Assembly (NCBI GenBank): GCA_948471055.1
Contig: CAOKQZ010000002.1
Span: forward strand, 1 to 64,000
Origin: an uncultured Clostridium sp.
GTDB taxonomy: Bacteria > Bacillota > Clostridia > TANB77 > CAG-508
Direction of reading: 5' to 3'
Length of the DNA: 64,000 nt
Position 1 is the first letter of the stretch. Each line of letters starts with the position of its first letter. Position numbers and translations under genes: made by a program. Positions 37,953 to 48,221 of this stretch are shown here, one piece after another. The notes under the pieces are model-generated. The model had not been told where the DNA came from, did no database searches, and saw only the letters and a program-made list of their open reading frames with translations.

Positions 37953-39813
37953 TGGCAAAAACAGATGTAAAAAATAAAACAAGAACAATGGGACCAGGAG
38001 CGGGAATGGCACCAGTAGAAAAAGCAAAAGATGTAAAAGGCACTACCAAAAAATTAGTAAAAGATTATTTAGCAAGTTATAAAGTAGCCATTGCCATTGT
38101 ACTAATTTTTGCTGTAGGAAGTACGATTTTTACAATTGTAGGTCCGAAAATATTAGGAAATGCGACCACCGAAATTTATACGGGAATTATAGGTAAATTA
38201 TCGGGTGGAGTTGGAATTGATTTTGGAAAAATTGCTACCATTTTATTGACCCTTCTTGGGTTATACGTCATTAGTGCCCTATTTTCCTTTATACAAGGAT
38301 TTATGATGACAGGGGTATCGCAAAAAATTACGTACAAACTAAGAAATGACATTGCCACCAAAATTGGTCGTATGCCAATGCATTATTTTGATAAAAAAAC
38401 ACATGGAGAGGTATTATCCATTATTACGAACGATATTGATACAGTAAGCCAAAACTTAAACCAAAGCATTACCCAGATTATTACTTCCATTTGTACCATT
38501 ATTGGAATTTTAATTATGATGTTTTCCATTAGTTGGTCAATGACGGTCATTTCGCTATTTATCTTACCAATTACAGTAGTCATTGTAAAAGAAGTGGTTG
38601 GAAAATCGCAAAAATATTTCTCTTCTCAACAAGAGTACTTGGGGCATGTAAACCGGGCAGGTAGAAGAAATGTATGGGGGGCATACCATTGTAAAAGCGT
38701 TTAATGGAGAAGAAGAAGCGATTAAGGAATTTGAAAAGGCAAATGATGAGTTATATCATTCTGCATGGAAGTCGCAATTTTTATCAGGATTAATTCATCC
38801 AGTCATGAATTTTGTAGGAAATGTAGGGTATGTAGCAGTTGCTATTTTGCGGAGGATATCTTGCCATCAAAGGAAGAATTACGGTTGGAAATATTCAATC
38901 CTTTATTCAATACAACAAGCAATTTACTCAGCCAATTAACCAAATTGCACAGGTATCGAGTATGTTACAATCCATGGTAGCAGCAGCAGAAAGAGTATTT
39001 TTATTCCTAGAAGAACCAGAAGAGGTGCAAAACCTTCCAAATGCAAAAAGTACAGAAGGATTAAAAGGAAATGTTACCTTCGATCATGTCGAGTTTGGGT
39101 ATGATGAAGATAAAACGATTATTAACGATTTTAATGCTACCATAAAAGAAGGGCAGAAGGTTGCCATTGTAGGACCAACAGGAGCCGGAAAAACGACCAT
39201 GGTAAAATTATTAATGCGATTTTACGATGTAACAAAAGGAGCTATTTTAATTGATGGGCACAATATAAAGGACTTTAACCGAGGCGAACTTCGTAAAATG
39301 TTTGGTATGGTATTACAAGACACATGGCTATTTGGTGGAACCATTAAAGAAAATATTAAATATGGAAACGAAGAAGCGTCCGATCATGAAGTCATCGAAG
39401 CTGCCAAAGCAGCCCATGTGCATCACTTTATAAAAACCTTACCAAAATCGTATGATATGGTAATAGGAGAAGAATCCGGAAATATTTCAGCAGGTCAAAA
39501 ACAATTAATGACCATTGCAAGAGTTATTTTAACCGACCCCAAAATTCTAATCCTAGACGAAGCAACTAGTTCTATTGACACAAGAACCGAAACCCAAATA
39601 CAAGCCGCCATGGATAATTTAATGAAAGGCAGAACCAGTTTCATTATCGCCCACCGTTTATCTACCATAAAAAACGCAGATTTAATCTTAGTCATGGACC
39701 ACGGAGACATTGTGGAACAAGGAACCCATAAGGAATTGCTACAAAAAGAAAATGGATTTTATAAAAAATTATACGACTCACAATTTGAGGAATGTGAGGA
39801 TGAGATAGAATAG
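37952..39813 (+). CDS. ABC exporter subunit 2 (MdlB-like), with two +1 recoding sites
   Basis: The second half-transporter is translationally coupled to the first. CGG at 38654 (AAC CGG GCA) and 38850 (TTG CGG AGG) interrupt the frame. Skipping the C gives LGHVNGQVEEMYGGHTIVKAF and VAVAILGGYLAIKGRITVG, both standard for this subfamily. The ATPase domain is intact: Walker A VGPTGAGKTTMV, Q-loop, signature (here NISAGQKQLMTIARV, the NISAGQ variant typical of subunit 2) and Walker B LILDEATSSID. About 619 residues. A terminator follows. The heterodimer probably exports a peptide, lipid or drug. Confidence 0.92.
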
Positions 39814-39820
39814 GTAAAAA

Positions 39821-39850
39821 GCGAGATTAGCAGTGCTAATCTCGTTTTTT
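39821..39850 (+). terminator. Terminator of the ABC exporter operon
   Basis: A perfect 11-bp stem, CGAGATTAGCA / TGCTAATCTCG, followed by TTTTTT. Confidence 0.9.
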
Positions 39851-39951
39851 GAGAAAATCGTATGTGAAAAATAGAAAATAAATTCTCCTGATGTTCTAAT
39901 TCTTATGGTATAATGAGATGAAAAGAGATAATTAAAGGTGGGAAAAATAAA

Positions 39952-40833
39952 ATGATGCAAATAGAGGAAAGATTAGAAAAACAATATGGGTCTAAATTAG
40001 CAAAAGAGATTGTAAAGGGGTATGGGTGTAAAAGACCAGTTACCCTTCGTGTGAATACCTTAAAAACAAGCCCAGAAGAGGTAAAGGACAAACTTACGAA
40101 AGAGCAGATTTCGTATAAAGAGGTAGAATGGAGTAAAGAGGCTCTTGTTTTAGATAATGTTCGAGAAAATAGGGTGCAGGAATTAGAGATGTATCAAAAC
40201 GGCGAAATATACGTACAAAGCCTTTCTTCTATGTTACCACCCATTTTATTAAACCCAAAACCGGGTAACGATATTTTAGATATGGCAGCAGCACCGGGAG
40301 GAAAAACCACACAAATGGCAGCACTTACAAGTAATCTTGCCCATATTACTGCATGTGAATTAAACAGAATACGTACCGAGCGTTTAAAATACAACGTACA
40401 AAAACAAGGAGCAAGTAGTGTATATGTTATGGAAAAAGATGCCAGAAATTTAGACGATTTCTTTTCCTTTGACCAAATTTTATTAGATGCACCATGTAGT
40501 GGAAGCGGAACCTTGCAGGTAGAAAATGAAAAAGTAAAGCAGAACTTTACTGAAAAACTAATTCAAAAGTCGGTAGCATCGCAAGCAGCATTACTAAAAA
40601 AGGCGATTACTGTGCTAAAGTCAGGAGGAGAAATGGTATATTCCACTTGCTCTATATTAAAAGAGGAGAATGAGGAGATTGTTTTGCCGTTTTTGAAAGA
40701 AAATAGAGTAGAGGTCGTTCCACTAGAAGGGCAGGGGTTACCACTTTTGCCGGTAGCCATTGAAGGGAGCCTATGTCTTGCTCCAAATGAGTGGTATGAG
40801 GGGTTTTTTATTGTGAAGTTAAGGAAGAAGTGA
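39952..40833 (+). CDS. RsmB/RsmF-type RNA (cytosine-5) methyltransferase
   Basis: The 293-residue SAM-dependent NOL1/NOP2/Sun-family enzyme has PVTLRVNTLKTS, the SAM motif ILDMAAAPGGKTTQMA, catalytic Cys motifs LLDAPCSGSGTL and MVYSTCSILKEENE. It methylates cytosine in rRNA (RsmF/RsmB-like) or tRNA. It has no C-terminal PUA-like extension, so it is a short form. SD AAAGGTGGGAAAAATAAA. It lies immediately left of the island. Confidence 0.9.
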   Translation: MMQIEERLEKQYGSKLAKEIVKGYGCKRPVTLRVNTLKTSPEEVKDKLTKEQISYKEVEWSKEALVLDNVRENRVQELEMYQNGEIYVQSLSSMLPPILLNPKPGNDILDMAAAPGGKTTQMAALTSNLAHITACELNRIRTERLKYNVQKQGASSVYVMEKDARNLDDFFSFDQILLDAPCSGSGTLQVENEKVKQNFTEKLIQKSVASQAALLKKAITVLKSGGEMVYSTCSILKEENEEIVLPFLKENRVEVVPLEGQGLPLLPVAIEGSLCLAPNEWYEGFFIVKLRKK

Positions 40834-40861
40834 AATAAAAAACGCAAGAGAAATATAGGTA

Positions 40862-40899
40862 AATCTATTGAGAAAAATGTCATTTTATGATATAAAATA
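40862..40899. repeat. Left copy of the 38-bp direct repeat (island boundary) with promoter
   Basis: A 38-bp sequence starting AATCTATTGAGAAAAATGTC is identical to 52999-53036. It contains a promoter: TTGAGA (40868-40873), 17-bp spacer, TATAAA (40891-40896). This copy drives the island operon starting at 40934. Confidence 0.85.
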
Positions 40900-40933
40900 A
40901 ACTAGGAAGATTATAAAATAGAAGAGGAAAATT

Positions 40934-42403
40934 ATGATAGAAAAACAAAGTTTACCATCTGCACCAATATTAATAGAATCAATCAGATCTATAGGATATT
41001 CTTTTCAATCTGCCATTGCGGATTTGATTGATAATTCCATAAGTGCTAATGCTAAAAGAATAGATATTTATTCAATACCAAACGATAATCCATATATAGT
41101 TATATTTGATAACGGAAATGGTATGAATGAAAATGAATTAGAAGAAGCTATGAGACTTGGAAGCAAAAGCCCTAACGATATAAGAGATGAAAATGATTTA
41201 GGCAGATTTGGATTGGGGCTAAAATCGGCATCATTATCACAATGTAGAAGTTTAATAGTGGTAAGCAAAAAAGATGAAAAGATATCCGCTTTCTCATGGG
41301 ATTTAGATTATGTAATACTAAAAAATAGTTGGAGTATATTAGAATTTGATGAAGAAGAAATTCGAAAACTACCTCATATTGAATTGTTTAATAATGTAGA
41401 ACAAGGAACTTATGTATTATTACAAAAATTTGACAGAATAGAAGTTTCAACATCTAATTTAAATAAAACAATAAGTGAAAAAATGAATTTGACAATAGAT
41501 CATTTAGCATTAGTATTTCATAGATATATAGAAGATGGACTTGAAATATTTGTTAACAATAGAAAAATAGAAGCTTTAGATCCATTTCTTACTAAAAATA
41601 GAGCAACTCAAATAAAGAGGACTCAAGAAATAAAAATAAATGGTGCTACAATCATTGTCAAACCATTTATATTACCACATTATAATAAACTTTCGGAAGA
41701 AGATTTAAAAAAAGTTGGAGGGAAAGAAGATTTAAGGAAAAATCAAGGATTTTATATATATAGAAATAAAAGATTAATTATATGGGGAACTTGGTTTAGA
41801 CTTTCAAGACAAGAAGAATTGGGAAAACTAGCTAGAGTTATGGTGGAAATACCTAATAGTTTAGATGAAGTTTGGGGAATAGATGTTAAGAAAAGTACAG
41901 CAAATATTCCAGATATAATTAAAAAGAATTTATATAGCTGTGTTGAGGAATCAATATTTACTAGTAAAGAAATTTATAGATATAGAGGCAGAAAAGCTAA
42001 TAGATCTAATGAGAATTATACATATATATGGGACAGACTAAAAACTAGAGATGGATTTGAATATAAAATAAATAGAGATTTACCTCAAATACAATTATTT
42101 AGTAAATATTTAGGAAAAGACCAATTAATTGAATTTGAAAGATTATTAAAGAGTATAGAAAATAATTTTCCTACAAATACAATATATTTAGACGTAGCAG
42201 ATGGAAAAATAAAGCAAGAATATGAATTAAGTGAAGAAGAAATAGAAGAGGTATTTATAGATTTTAAGTCATGCATTGAAAAATGTAAAGAATTTGAAAT
42301 GGATATAAAATCAGTATATAATCAGTTGATAAATACAGAACCTTATTGTAATAATGAAGAATTAAAAAATATGATGGGAGAAGAAATAAAAAAATATGAA
42401 TAA
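40934..42403 (+). CDS. MORC/MutL-like GHKL ATPase of a restriction-type system
   Basis: The 489-residue product has the GHKL ATP-binding motifs: AIADLIDNSISANAKRID (motif I, D-N), VIFDNGNGMNENEL (motif II, DxGxG) and GRFGLGLKSASLSQC (motif III). Iyer and Aravind described MutL/MORC-like ATPases in prokaryotic operons together with Z1 helicases, PD-(D/E)XK nucleases, AIPR proteins and cytosine methylases; this is that gene set. The start is 35 bp after the promoter in the left repeat. It overlaps the next gene by 8 bp. AT-rich, AGA-dominated arginine use. Confidence 0.9.
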   Translation: MIEKQSLPSAPILIESIRSIGYSFQSAIADLIDNSISANAKRIDIYSIPNDNPYIVIFDNGNGMNENELEEAMRLGSKSPNDIRDENDLGRFGLGLKSASLSQCRSLIVVSKKDEKISAFSWDLDYVILKNSWSILEFDEEEIRKLPHIELFNNVEQGTYVLLQKFDRIEVSTSNLNKTISEKMNLTIDHLALVFHRYIEDGLEIFVNNRKIEALDPFLTKNRATQIKRTQEIKINGATIIVKPFILPHYNKLSEEDLKKVGGKEDLRKNQGFYIYRNKRLIIWGTWFRLSRQEELGKLARVMVEIPNSLDEVWGIDVKKSTANIPDIIKKNLYSCVEESIFTSKEIYRYRGRKANRSNENYTYIWDRLKTRDGFEYKINRDLPQIQLFSKYLGKDQLIEFERLLKSIENNFPTNTIYLDVADGKIKQEYELSEEEIEEVFIDFKSCIEKCKEFEMDIKSVYNQLINTEPYCNNEELKNMMGEEIKKYE

Positions 42404-45131
42404 TAGTGTAAAATCTTTTAAAAACATTATATCTATGTATATATTAGATAATGGTAAATATTTAAATGATGCTGAAATAGATGAGTTAGTAGATACTATG
42501 AGAGCAAACTTTGGAACATTATATAAATTAGAAGATATTGAAATAGAAGAAATCAAAAAACAAATAAAATTTGAGTGTTCTATTAAAATGATGGAAGGAG
42601 CAAGTGTAAGAGAAAAACATAAAGAGTGGTTTTTAGATAGAAAAGCTGATTTAGATATGAAATATTGGAATAGATATAGAACATATTTGATTAATAAAGG
42701 CTTTTCAGTAAATGTTGTAAATAAAATGGATGATATTCTAGATAAATTAACAGATTATTTAGGTGATCCATGTGCTGAACAAGAATTTCAAAGAAGAGGT
42801 TTAGTCATAGGTGATGTACAATCAGGAAAAACATCAAACTATACAGGATTAATTTGTAAAGCAGCAGATGCAAAGTATAGAGTAATCGTATTATTAACAG
42901 GCACAATAGAAAAATTAAGAAGACAAACACAAGGCAGAATTGATGAGGGCTTTGTTGGAATGAAAAGCATTAAAAGAATAAAGAATGATGAAAATGATGC
43001 TCTTGTGGGAGTAGGAAAGATTGATAAGAGTGTAAGTCCAATAGTATTAACAACAACAGAATCAGATTTTAAAACTACAACAGCAACAAGTGTAAAAATG
43101 AATATCGAAAGTACAAATAATACATTTCTATTTGTTATAAAGAAGAATGTTACTACATTAAGACAGTTAAATAAATGGTTAAAAGATTATAATCTGAATG
43201 GAAAGGATAAGATTAATGCATCTTTATTAATGGTAGATGATGAATCTGATAATGCTTCTGTTAATACTGCTAAACCAGAAAATAATCCTACAGCTATAAA
43301 TGCACAAATAAGAGAGATGTTAAATATTTTTACAAAAGCAAGTTATGTTGGATTTACTGCAACACCTTTTGCAAATATATTTATTGATCCTGATATTGAC
43401 AGAAATATGGAAAAAGAAGACATTTTTCCAAAAGATTATATTTATTCTTTAGATGCACCATCAAATTATATTGGAGCTAGAGACATTTTTGGCGAAAATT
43501 CAAAGTATAGATATATGATAAAAAAATTAGATGAACAAGAATTAGAAGAATCAATATCTTTGAAAATGAAAAAAGATGATACAGTAATTAAAATTCCTGA
43601 AAGTATGAAAGATGCGATTAATAATTTTCTTGTTGGAAATGTAATTAGAGACCTTAGAAACCAAACAAAAACACATAGAAGTATGATGATAAATGTAAGT
43701 AGATTTACTAATATTCAACTTCAAATAGAACAAATAGTAAAAAACTACGTCAAAGAAATACAGGAATCAGTAAGATTATATGGAAAACTTAAAGATGAAG
43801 AAGCCTTTAAAGATGTTAACATAAATAGATTGCATAATATGTATTTAAATGAATTTTCAGACAAAGGTTATACATGGGATGAGGTGAAAAAACAGCTTTT
43901 AAAAGCTATTGAACCTATAAAAGTTGTTTCGGTAAATTCTTTAAAGAAAAATTCTCTAGAGTATGAAGATGATAAAATTAGAGTAATTGCCGTTGGAGGA
44001 TTTAGTTTATCTAGAGGATTGACTTTAGAGGGACTGATGACTAGTTATGTATATGGTAATACAAGAATGTATGATACGCTAATGCAAAAAGGAAGATGGT
44101 TTGGCTATAGGACATGTTATGAAGATTTATGTTCTGTATGGATGACAGAAGAATCTATTGAGTGGTATGAGAATATTAGTGATGCCACAGATGAATTAAG
44201 AATAAGTATTAAAAGAATGGAAGAAGAAGGTGCTAGACCAATTGATTTTGGATTAATGGTTAGATGTGATGTTGATTCGTTGGAAATAACTGCTAGAAAC
44301 AAGATGAGAACAGCAAAAGAATTTACTAGAAATGTTTCTTTAAGCGAAGAAGTTATAGAAACACCTAAAATTAGAAATGATATAGATATAAATAACAACA
44401 ACAAAAAGGCGATAGATATATTAATAAAAAATTTAGGACAAAGGATCACATTAGATAGCGAAACAAATAAAATTGGAATTAAAGAAGTAGAGAAAAATAA
44501 TATAATAGAATTTTTAGAAAACTATGAGGTTTCTAATTTGAACTATCAATTTAATAGTAAAGCTATTGTAGAATTTTTGAAAAATTATCAAGGCCTAGAG
44601 TTAGAAAAGTGGGATATTGCATTTATTAGTGGTAGTTCAAAAAAGCAAATTGATGAGTATGGTGAGAAAATTAATTATGTAAAAAGAAGTTTTGAACTAG
44701 AAAATGAAGGAAAATTAATTAGGATATCAGGAAAAAGAAATAGGTTAGGAAGTCAAACAGATACAACATATGGATTAAGTAAGGAACAAATTAAAGAACA
44801 AGAAGATAAAATATTAAAAGAAGATAAAAAAAATCTAAAAAATAAGGATAAACTCAGTGAAAAAGACTATTTTAGAAAAATAAAAAGAAACCCTTTATTA
44901 CTAATTTATTTTATAGAATTAAACAAAAAACAAAATGAAAATAATGAAGAAAGAATAGAGACCGAGAAAAGATATGATTGCGTTCCATTAACTGGTATAG
45001 GACTAGCAATTCCAACATTAGAAAATGAAGTTACAAAATATGCTAAGTATAAAATAAATTTAATAGCTCAAGAAAATGGAATTAATGATAGTTTTTACTA
45101 TGATGAAGATGACGAAGAAGGAGATGAATAA
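42396..45131 (+). CDS. Z1-domain superfamily II-like ATPase/helicase
   Basis: The 911-residue product has Walker A VIGDVQSGKTSNYTGLICKA, Walker B SLLMVDDESDNAS, the TATPFANI motif and the Z1 domain core (VIAVGGFSLSRGLTLEGLMTSYVYGNTR, QKGRWFGYR). It probably translocates on DNA as the motor of the system. It overlaps the ATPase gene upstream and is followed after 3 bp by the nuclease gene. Confidence 0.92.
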   Translation: MNNSVKSFKNIISMYILDNGKYLNDAEIDELVDTMRANFGTLYKLEDIEIEEIKKQIKFECSIKMMEGASVREKHKEWFLDRKADLDMKYWNRYRTYLINKGFSVNVVNKMDDILDKLTDYLGDPCAEQEFQRRGLVIGDVQSGKTSNYTGLICKAADAKYRVIVLLTGTIEKLRRQTQGRIDEGFVGMKSIKRIKNDENDALVGVGKIDKSVSPIVLTTTESDFKTTTATSVKMNIESTNNTFLFVIKKNVTTLRQLNKWLKDYNLNGKDKINASLLMVDDESDNASVNTAKPENNPTAINAQIREMLNIFTKASYVGFTATPFANIFIDPDIDRNMEKEDIFPKDYIYSLDAPSNYIGARDIFGENSKYRYMIKKLDEQELEESISLKMKKDDTVIKIPESMKDAINNFLVGNVIRDLRNQTKTHRSMMINVSRFTNIQLQIEQIVKNYVKEIQESVRLYGKLKDEEAFKDVNINRLHNMYLNEFSDKGYTWDEVKKQLLKAIEPIKVVSVNSLKKNSLEYEDDKIRVIAVGGFSLSRGLTLEGLMTSYVYGNTRMYDTLMQKGRWFGYRTCYEDLCSVWMTEESIEWYENISDATDELRISIKRMEEEGARPIDFGLMVRCDVDSLEITARNKMRTAKEFTRNVSLSEEVIETPKIRNDIDINNNNKKAIDILIKNLGQRITLDSETNKIGIKEVEKNNIIEFLENYEVSNLNYQFNSKAIVEFLKNYQGLELEKWDIAFISGSSKKQIDEYGEKINYVKRSFELENEGKLIRISGKRNRLGSQTDTTYGLSKEQIKEQEDKILKEDKKNLKNKDKLSEKDYFRKIKRNPLLLIYFIELNKKQNENNEERIETEKRYDCVPLTGIGLAIPTLENEVTKYAKYKINLIAQENGINDSFYYDEDDEEGDE

Positions 45132-45134
45132 TAT

Positions 45135-46061
45135 TTGACTTTAGCAGAACGATTTGAAAATGAGAAAATTAATAGAACTTATAGAAGAGTTGATGAAATG
45201 CATAATTTAGATTGGTATATTGGATATAATGAAGAAGGTAAAAAATCATTAGTATTGATTGTAAATGGTGAATTTAAAAAATATGAATCTACAAAATTTA
45301 TTTTAGTTAAACTAGAAAAAAGAGTTGATGAGAAGATGTATTTATCATTTAACCTTATAGATGATAAATACAAAGAAATATTTTTTAAGTTTTGCGAAGA
45401 TATTATTGAAACAACAAGAAATATTGACAATAAATGTGATGTAATAGACTTTATTCTAATGAGATGGAATATGTGGAGATTTGCCTTTAAAAATAATAAT
45501 AAAAGTTTAACTGAAAATGAAATAAAGGGATTAATAGGAGAAATATTATTTTTAAAAAATGTTATGATTCCGCAATTTGGAATAGAAAGAAGTATTAATT
45601 CATGGCAAGGACCATTAAATTATCATAAAGACTATGAAATTAATGATAAATGGTATGAAATAAAAACAATATCAGATAATAGTTTGATTGTTAAAATTAC
45701 TTCTATTCAACAGTTAGATAATAATGAGGATAAAAAAGGAGAACTTGTTGTTATAACATTATCAAATACTAATAAAGAAAATGATAATTATATTACGATA
45801 AGCAATGTTATTGCATCTGTTGATAAAGAAATTGATAATATGGATTTAAAGAGAATATTTTGGGGAAAGTTAAACAATTTAGGATATGTATATGAAGAAG
45901 AATATGAGAATTATATTTATAAGTTAGAAAAAATTTGTAGATATGATGTTTTGAATGAACATTTTCCAAGAATAACATCTGCAAACTTAAAAAAAGGAAT
46001 TGTTAATGTTAGTTATGAAATATCAATCAACGAACTTGAAAACTTTCTTTTAAAGGAGTAA
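45135..46061 (+). CDS. PD-(D/E)XK motif protein (DUF4420)
   Basis: A 308-residue protein with a TTG start tightly after the Z1 gene. The nuclease core is GLIGEILFLKN (Glu), DYEINDKWYEIKTIS (D then ExK). DUF4420 proteins accompany Z1 and AIPR proteins in predicted restriction operons; this is the likely DNA-cleaving subunit. Confidence 0.85.
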   Translation: MTLAERFENEKINRTYRRVDEMHNLDWYIGYNEEGKKSLVLIVNGEFKKYESTKFILVKLEKRVDEKMYLSFNLIDDKYKEIFFKFCEDIIETTRNIDNKCDVIDFILMRWNMWRFAFKNNNKSLTENEIKGLIGEILFLKNVMIPQFGIERSINSWQGPLNYHKDYEINDKWYEIKTISDNSLIVKITSIQQLDNNEDKKGELVVITLSNTNKENDNYITISNVIASVDKEIDNMDLKRIFWGKLNNLGYVYEEEYENYIYKLEKICRYDVLNEHFPRITSANLKKGIVNVSYEISINELENFLLKE

Positions 46062-46065
46062 TCGT

Positions 46066-48150
46066 ATGGAAATTACAGAATATAGAAAAGAAATACTTGA
46101 AGAAATTAAATTGGCAGTAGAAGCTAATATAAGTGATGTATATATAGAATTCATAAGATATATGTCAAGTGTTCTTCAAGACATAGAAGAAATAGAAGAT
46201 TTTACAGAATGTTATTTTGAAGTTAATGGAAAATCTAATAAAAAAATAATGATTGATGGATATCATTTTGATACTGTTGATAAATCATGTTTGATTTTTA
46301 TTAGTGATTTTTCTAATACAGATGAATTAAATACAATTACCAATACACAAATAGATAAGTTATATGATAGAATGAAAGCTTTTGTTGAACATAGCTTGAA
46401 TGGATATATACAAGAGAAATGTGAAGAGAGTAACTTAGGATATGCTTTTGCAATTGATTTAAAAGAAAGAATAAATGAAATCTCTAAATTTAGATTTTAT
46501 ATTTTGACTGATCAAGTCATAAGCAATCGTATAAAAAGGATAGAAAAAGAAGATATTAATGGTAAACCTGTAGAATTAAATGTATGGGACATGACAAGAT
46601 TACTAGCGGTTGCACAATCAAATATGGAAAAAGAAAATATAGAAATTGACTTTGTTGAAATGTTCGGCGATGGAATAAATTGCATAAAGGTTAGTAATTG
46701 TGGTGGAGAAGAATACGAACCATACTTAGCAGTTATTTCAGGAGATATATTAGCAAAATTATATATAGATTATGGTTCAAGATTACTTGAAGGGAATGTT
46801 AGATCATTTTTAAGCGTAAAGGGAAAAGTTAATAAAGCCATTAGAAATACAATTTTAAATGCACCAAATATGTTTTTTGCATATAATAATGGAATTGCAG
46901 CAACAGCTACAAGTATTGAATATGTAGAAAACAATGGTATAGGAAAAATTACTAAAATAAATGATTTACAAATCATAAATGGCGGACAAACTACAGCTTC
47001 TATAGCAAATGCAGTATTAAATAAAGAAAGTAATGTAAAAGATGTTTATGTTCCTATGAAATTATCTGTTGTAAATAGAGAAAAAGCATTAGAAATGATA
47101 CCTATCATTTCGAGATGTGCAAATAGCCAAAATAAGGTAGATGAAGCAGACTTCTTTTCAAATCATCCATATCATATACGAATGGAAGAATATTCAAGAA
47201 AAATATTTGCCCCAGCAGTAAATGGTAACCAATATCAAACTGTTTGGTTCTATGAAAGAGCTAGAGGACAGCATATACAAGAACAAATGAAACTAACACA
47301 GGGAGAAAAGAAAAAGTATTTATTGAAAAATCCTAAAAATCAGGTAATAAAGAAGGTAGATCTTGCAAAATTTATTAATACATATAATGGATATCCATAT
47401 ATTGTAAGTAAAGGTGCCCAATATAATATGAGATATTTTGCTGAAATAATTGATAAAGAATGGGAAAAATCTGATGAACAATTTAATGATGTTTATTATA
47501 GGAATGTTATTTCTTTAGCAATATTATTTAAGGAAACTGAAAAAATAGTTTCAGAGCAAGAATGGTATAAGGCAATAAAATCATATAGAGCAAATATAGT
47601 TACATATACAATTAGTATTTTGGCATATATAGTAAAAAAACAATATGAAAATAAAAGAATTAATTTAAAACTGATTTGGAATAAGCAATGTTTATATAAT
47701 GAATTGGTAGAACAATTAGAAATTACTACTAGAGAAGTATATGAATTTATAACAAGGGATGATAGATTAACCTTAAATGTTACAGAATGGTGCAAAAAGG
47801 AAACATGTTGGGAAAGAGCCATAAAGGAAAAATGGACAATAACAGAACATTTTAAAAAATCATTGATTGATTTACAAGAAGAAAAAAGTGAGCTAGAAGA
47901 GGGAAAAAAGGAAAGAAAAATAATTAATCAATTAAATTTGGAAATGGAAGTTGTGAACTTGGGAGCGGATTATTGGAAAAATGTCTTGGCTTGGGCCAAT
48001 GAAAGAAAGTTACTTAATCCAATAGAACAAGATTTTCTCAAAGTTGCAGCAAATTTTGATAAAACATTTAGAACTCCATCAAATAAACAAGCTAAAAGAA
48101 TTTTTGAGATTCGAGAAAAGCTATATGAAGAGGGGCTAAAAAAAGATTAA
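46066..48150 (+). CDS. AIPR (abortive infection phage resistance) family protein
   Basis: The 694-residue product has the AIPR core with FFAYNNGIAATATSIEY, LQIINGGQTTASIANAV and MIPIISRCANSQNKVDEADFFSNHPYH. AIPR proteins occur in phage-resistance loci; the biochemical role is not known to me with certainty. SD AAAGGAGTAATCGT. Confidence 0.9.
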   Translation: MEITEYRKEILEEIKLAVEANISDVYIEFIRYMSSVLQDIEEIEDFTECYFEVNGKSNKKIMIDGYHFDTVDKSCLIFISDFSNTDELNTITNTQIDKLYDRMKAFVEHSLNGYIQEKCEESNLGYAFAIDLKERINEISKFRFYILTDQVISNRIKRIEKEDINGKPVELNVWDMTRLLAVAQSNMEKENIEIDFVEMFGDGINCIKVSNCGGEEYEPYLAVISGDILAKLYIDYGSRLLEGNVRSFLSVKGKVNKAIRNTILNAPNMFFAYNNGIAATATSIEYVENNGIGKITKINDLQIINGGQTTASIANAVLNKESNVKDVYVPMKLSVVNREKALEMIPIISRCANSQNKVDEADFFSNHPYHIRMEEYSRKIFAPAVNGNQYQTVWFYERARGQHIQEQMKLTQGEKKKYLLKNPKNQVIKKVDLAKFINTYNGYPYIVSKGAQYNMRYFAEIIDKEWEKSDEQFNDVYYRNVISLAILFKETEKIVSEQEWYKAIKSYRANIVTYTISILAYIVKKQYENKRINLKLIWNKQCLYNELVEQLEITTREVYEFITRDDRLTLNVTEWCKKETCWERAIKEKWTITEHFKKSLIDLQEEKSELEEGKKERKIINQLNLEMEVVNLGADYWKNVLAWANERKLLNPIEQDFLKVAANFDKTFRTPSNKQAKRIFEIREKLYEEGLKKD

Positions 48151-48221
48151 GAAATTTGAGAAAAGCTCTGGTAAAAAAAGAGCATATCTGGTACAATACT
48201 AAAAGTGAAAGAGGTAAAAAA

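Noticed and set aside
38654..38700. Frame ending at 38704 as a true end of the second exporter's N-terminal domain
   Set aside because: The alternative peptide after 38654 is meaningless, while the +1 frame gives the family motif VEEMYGGHTIVKAF.
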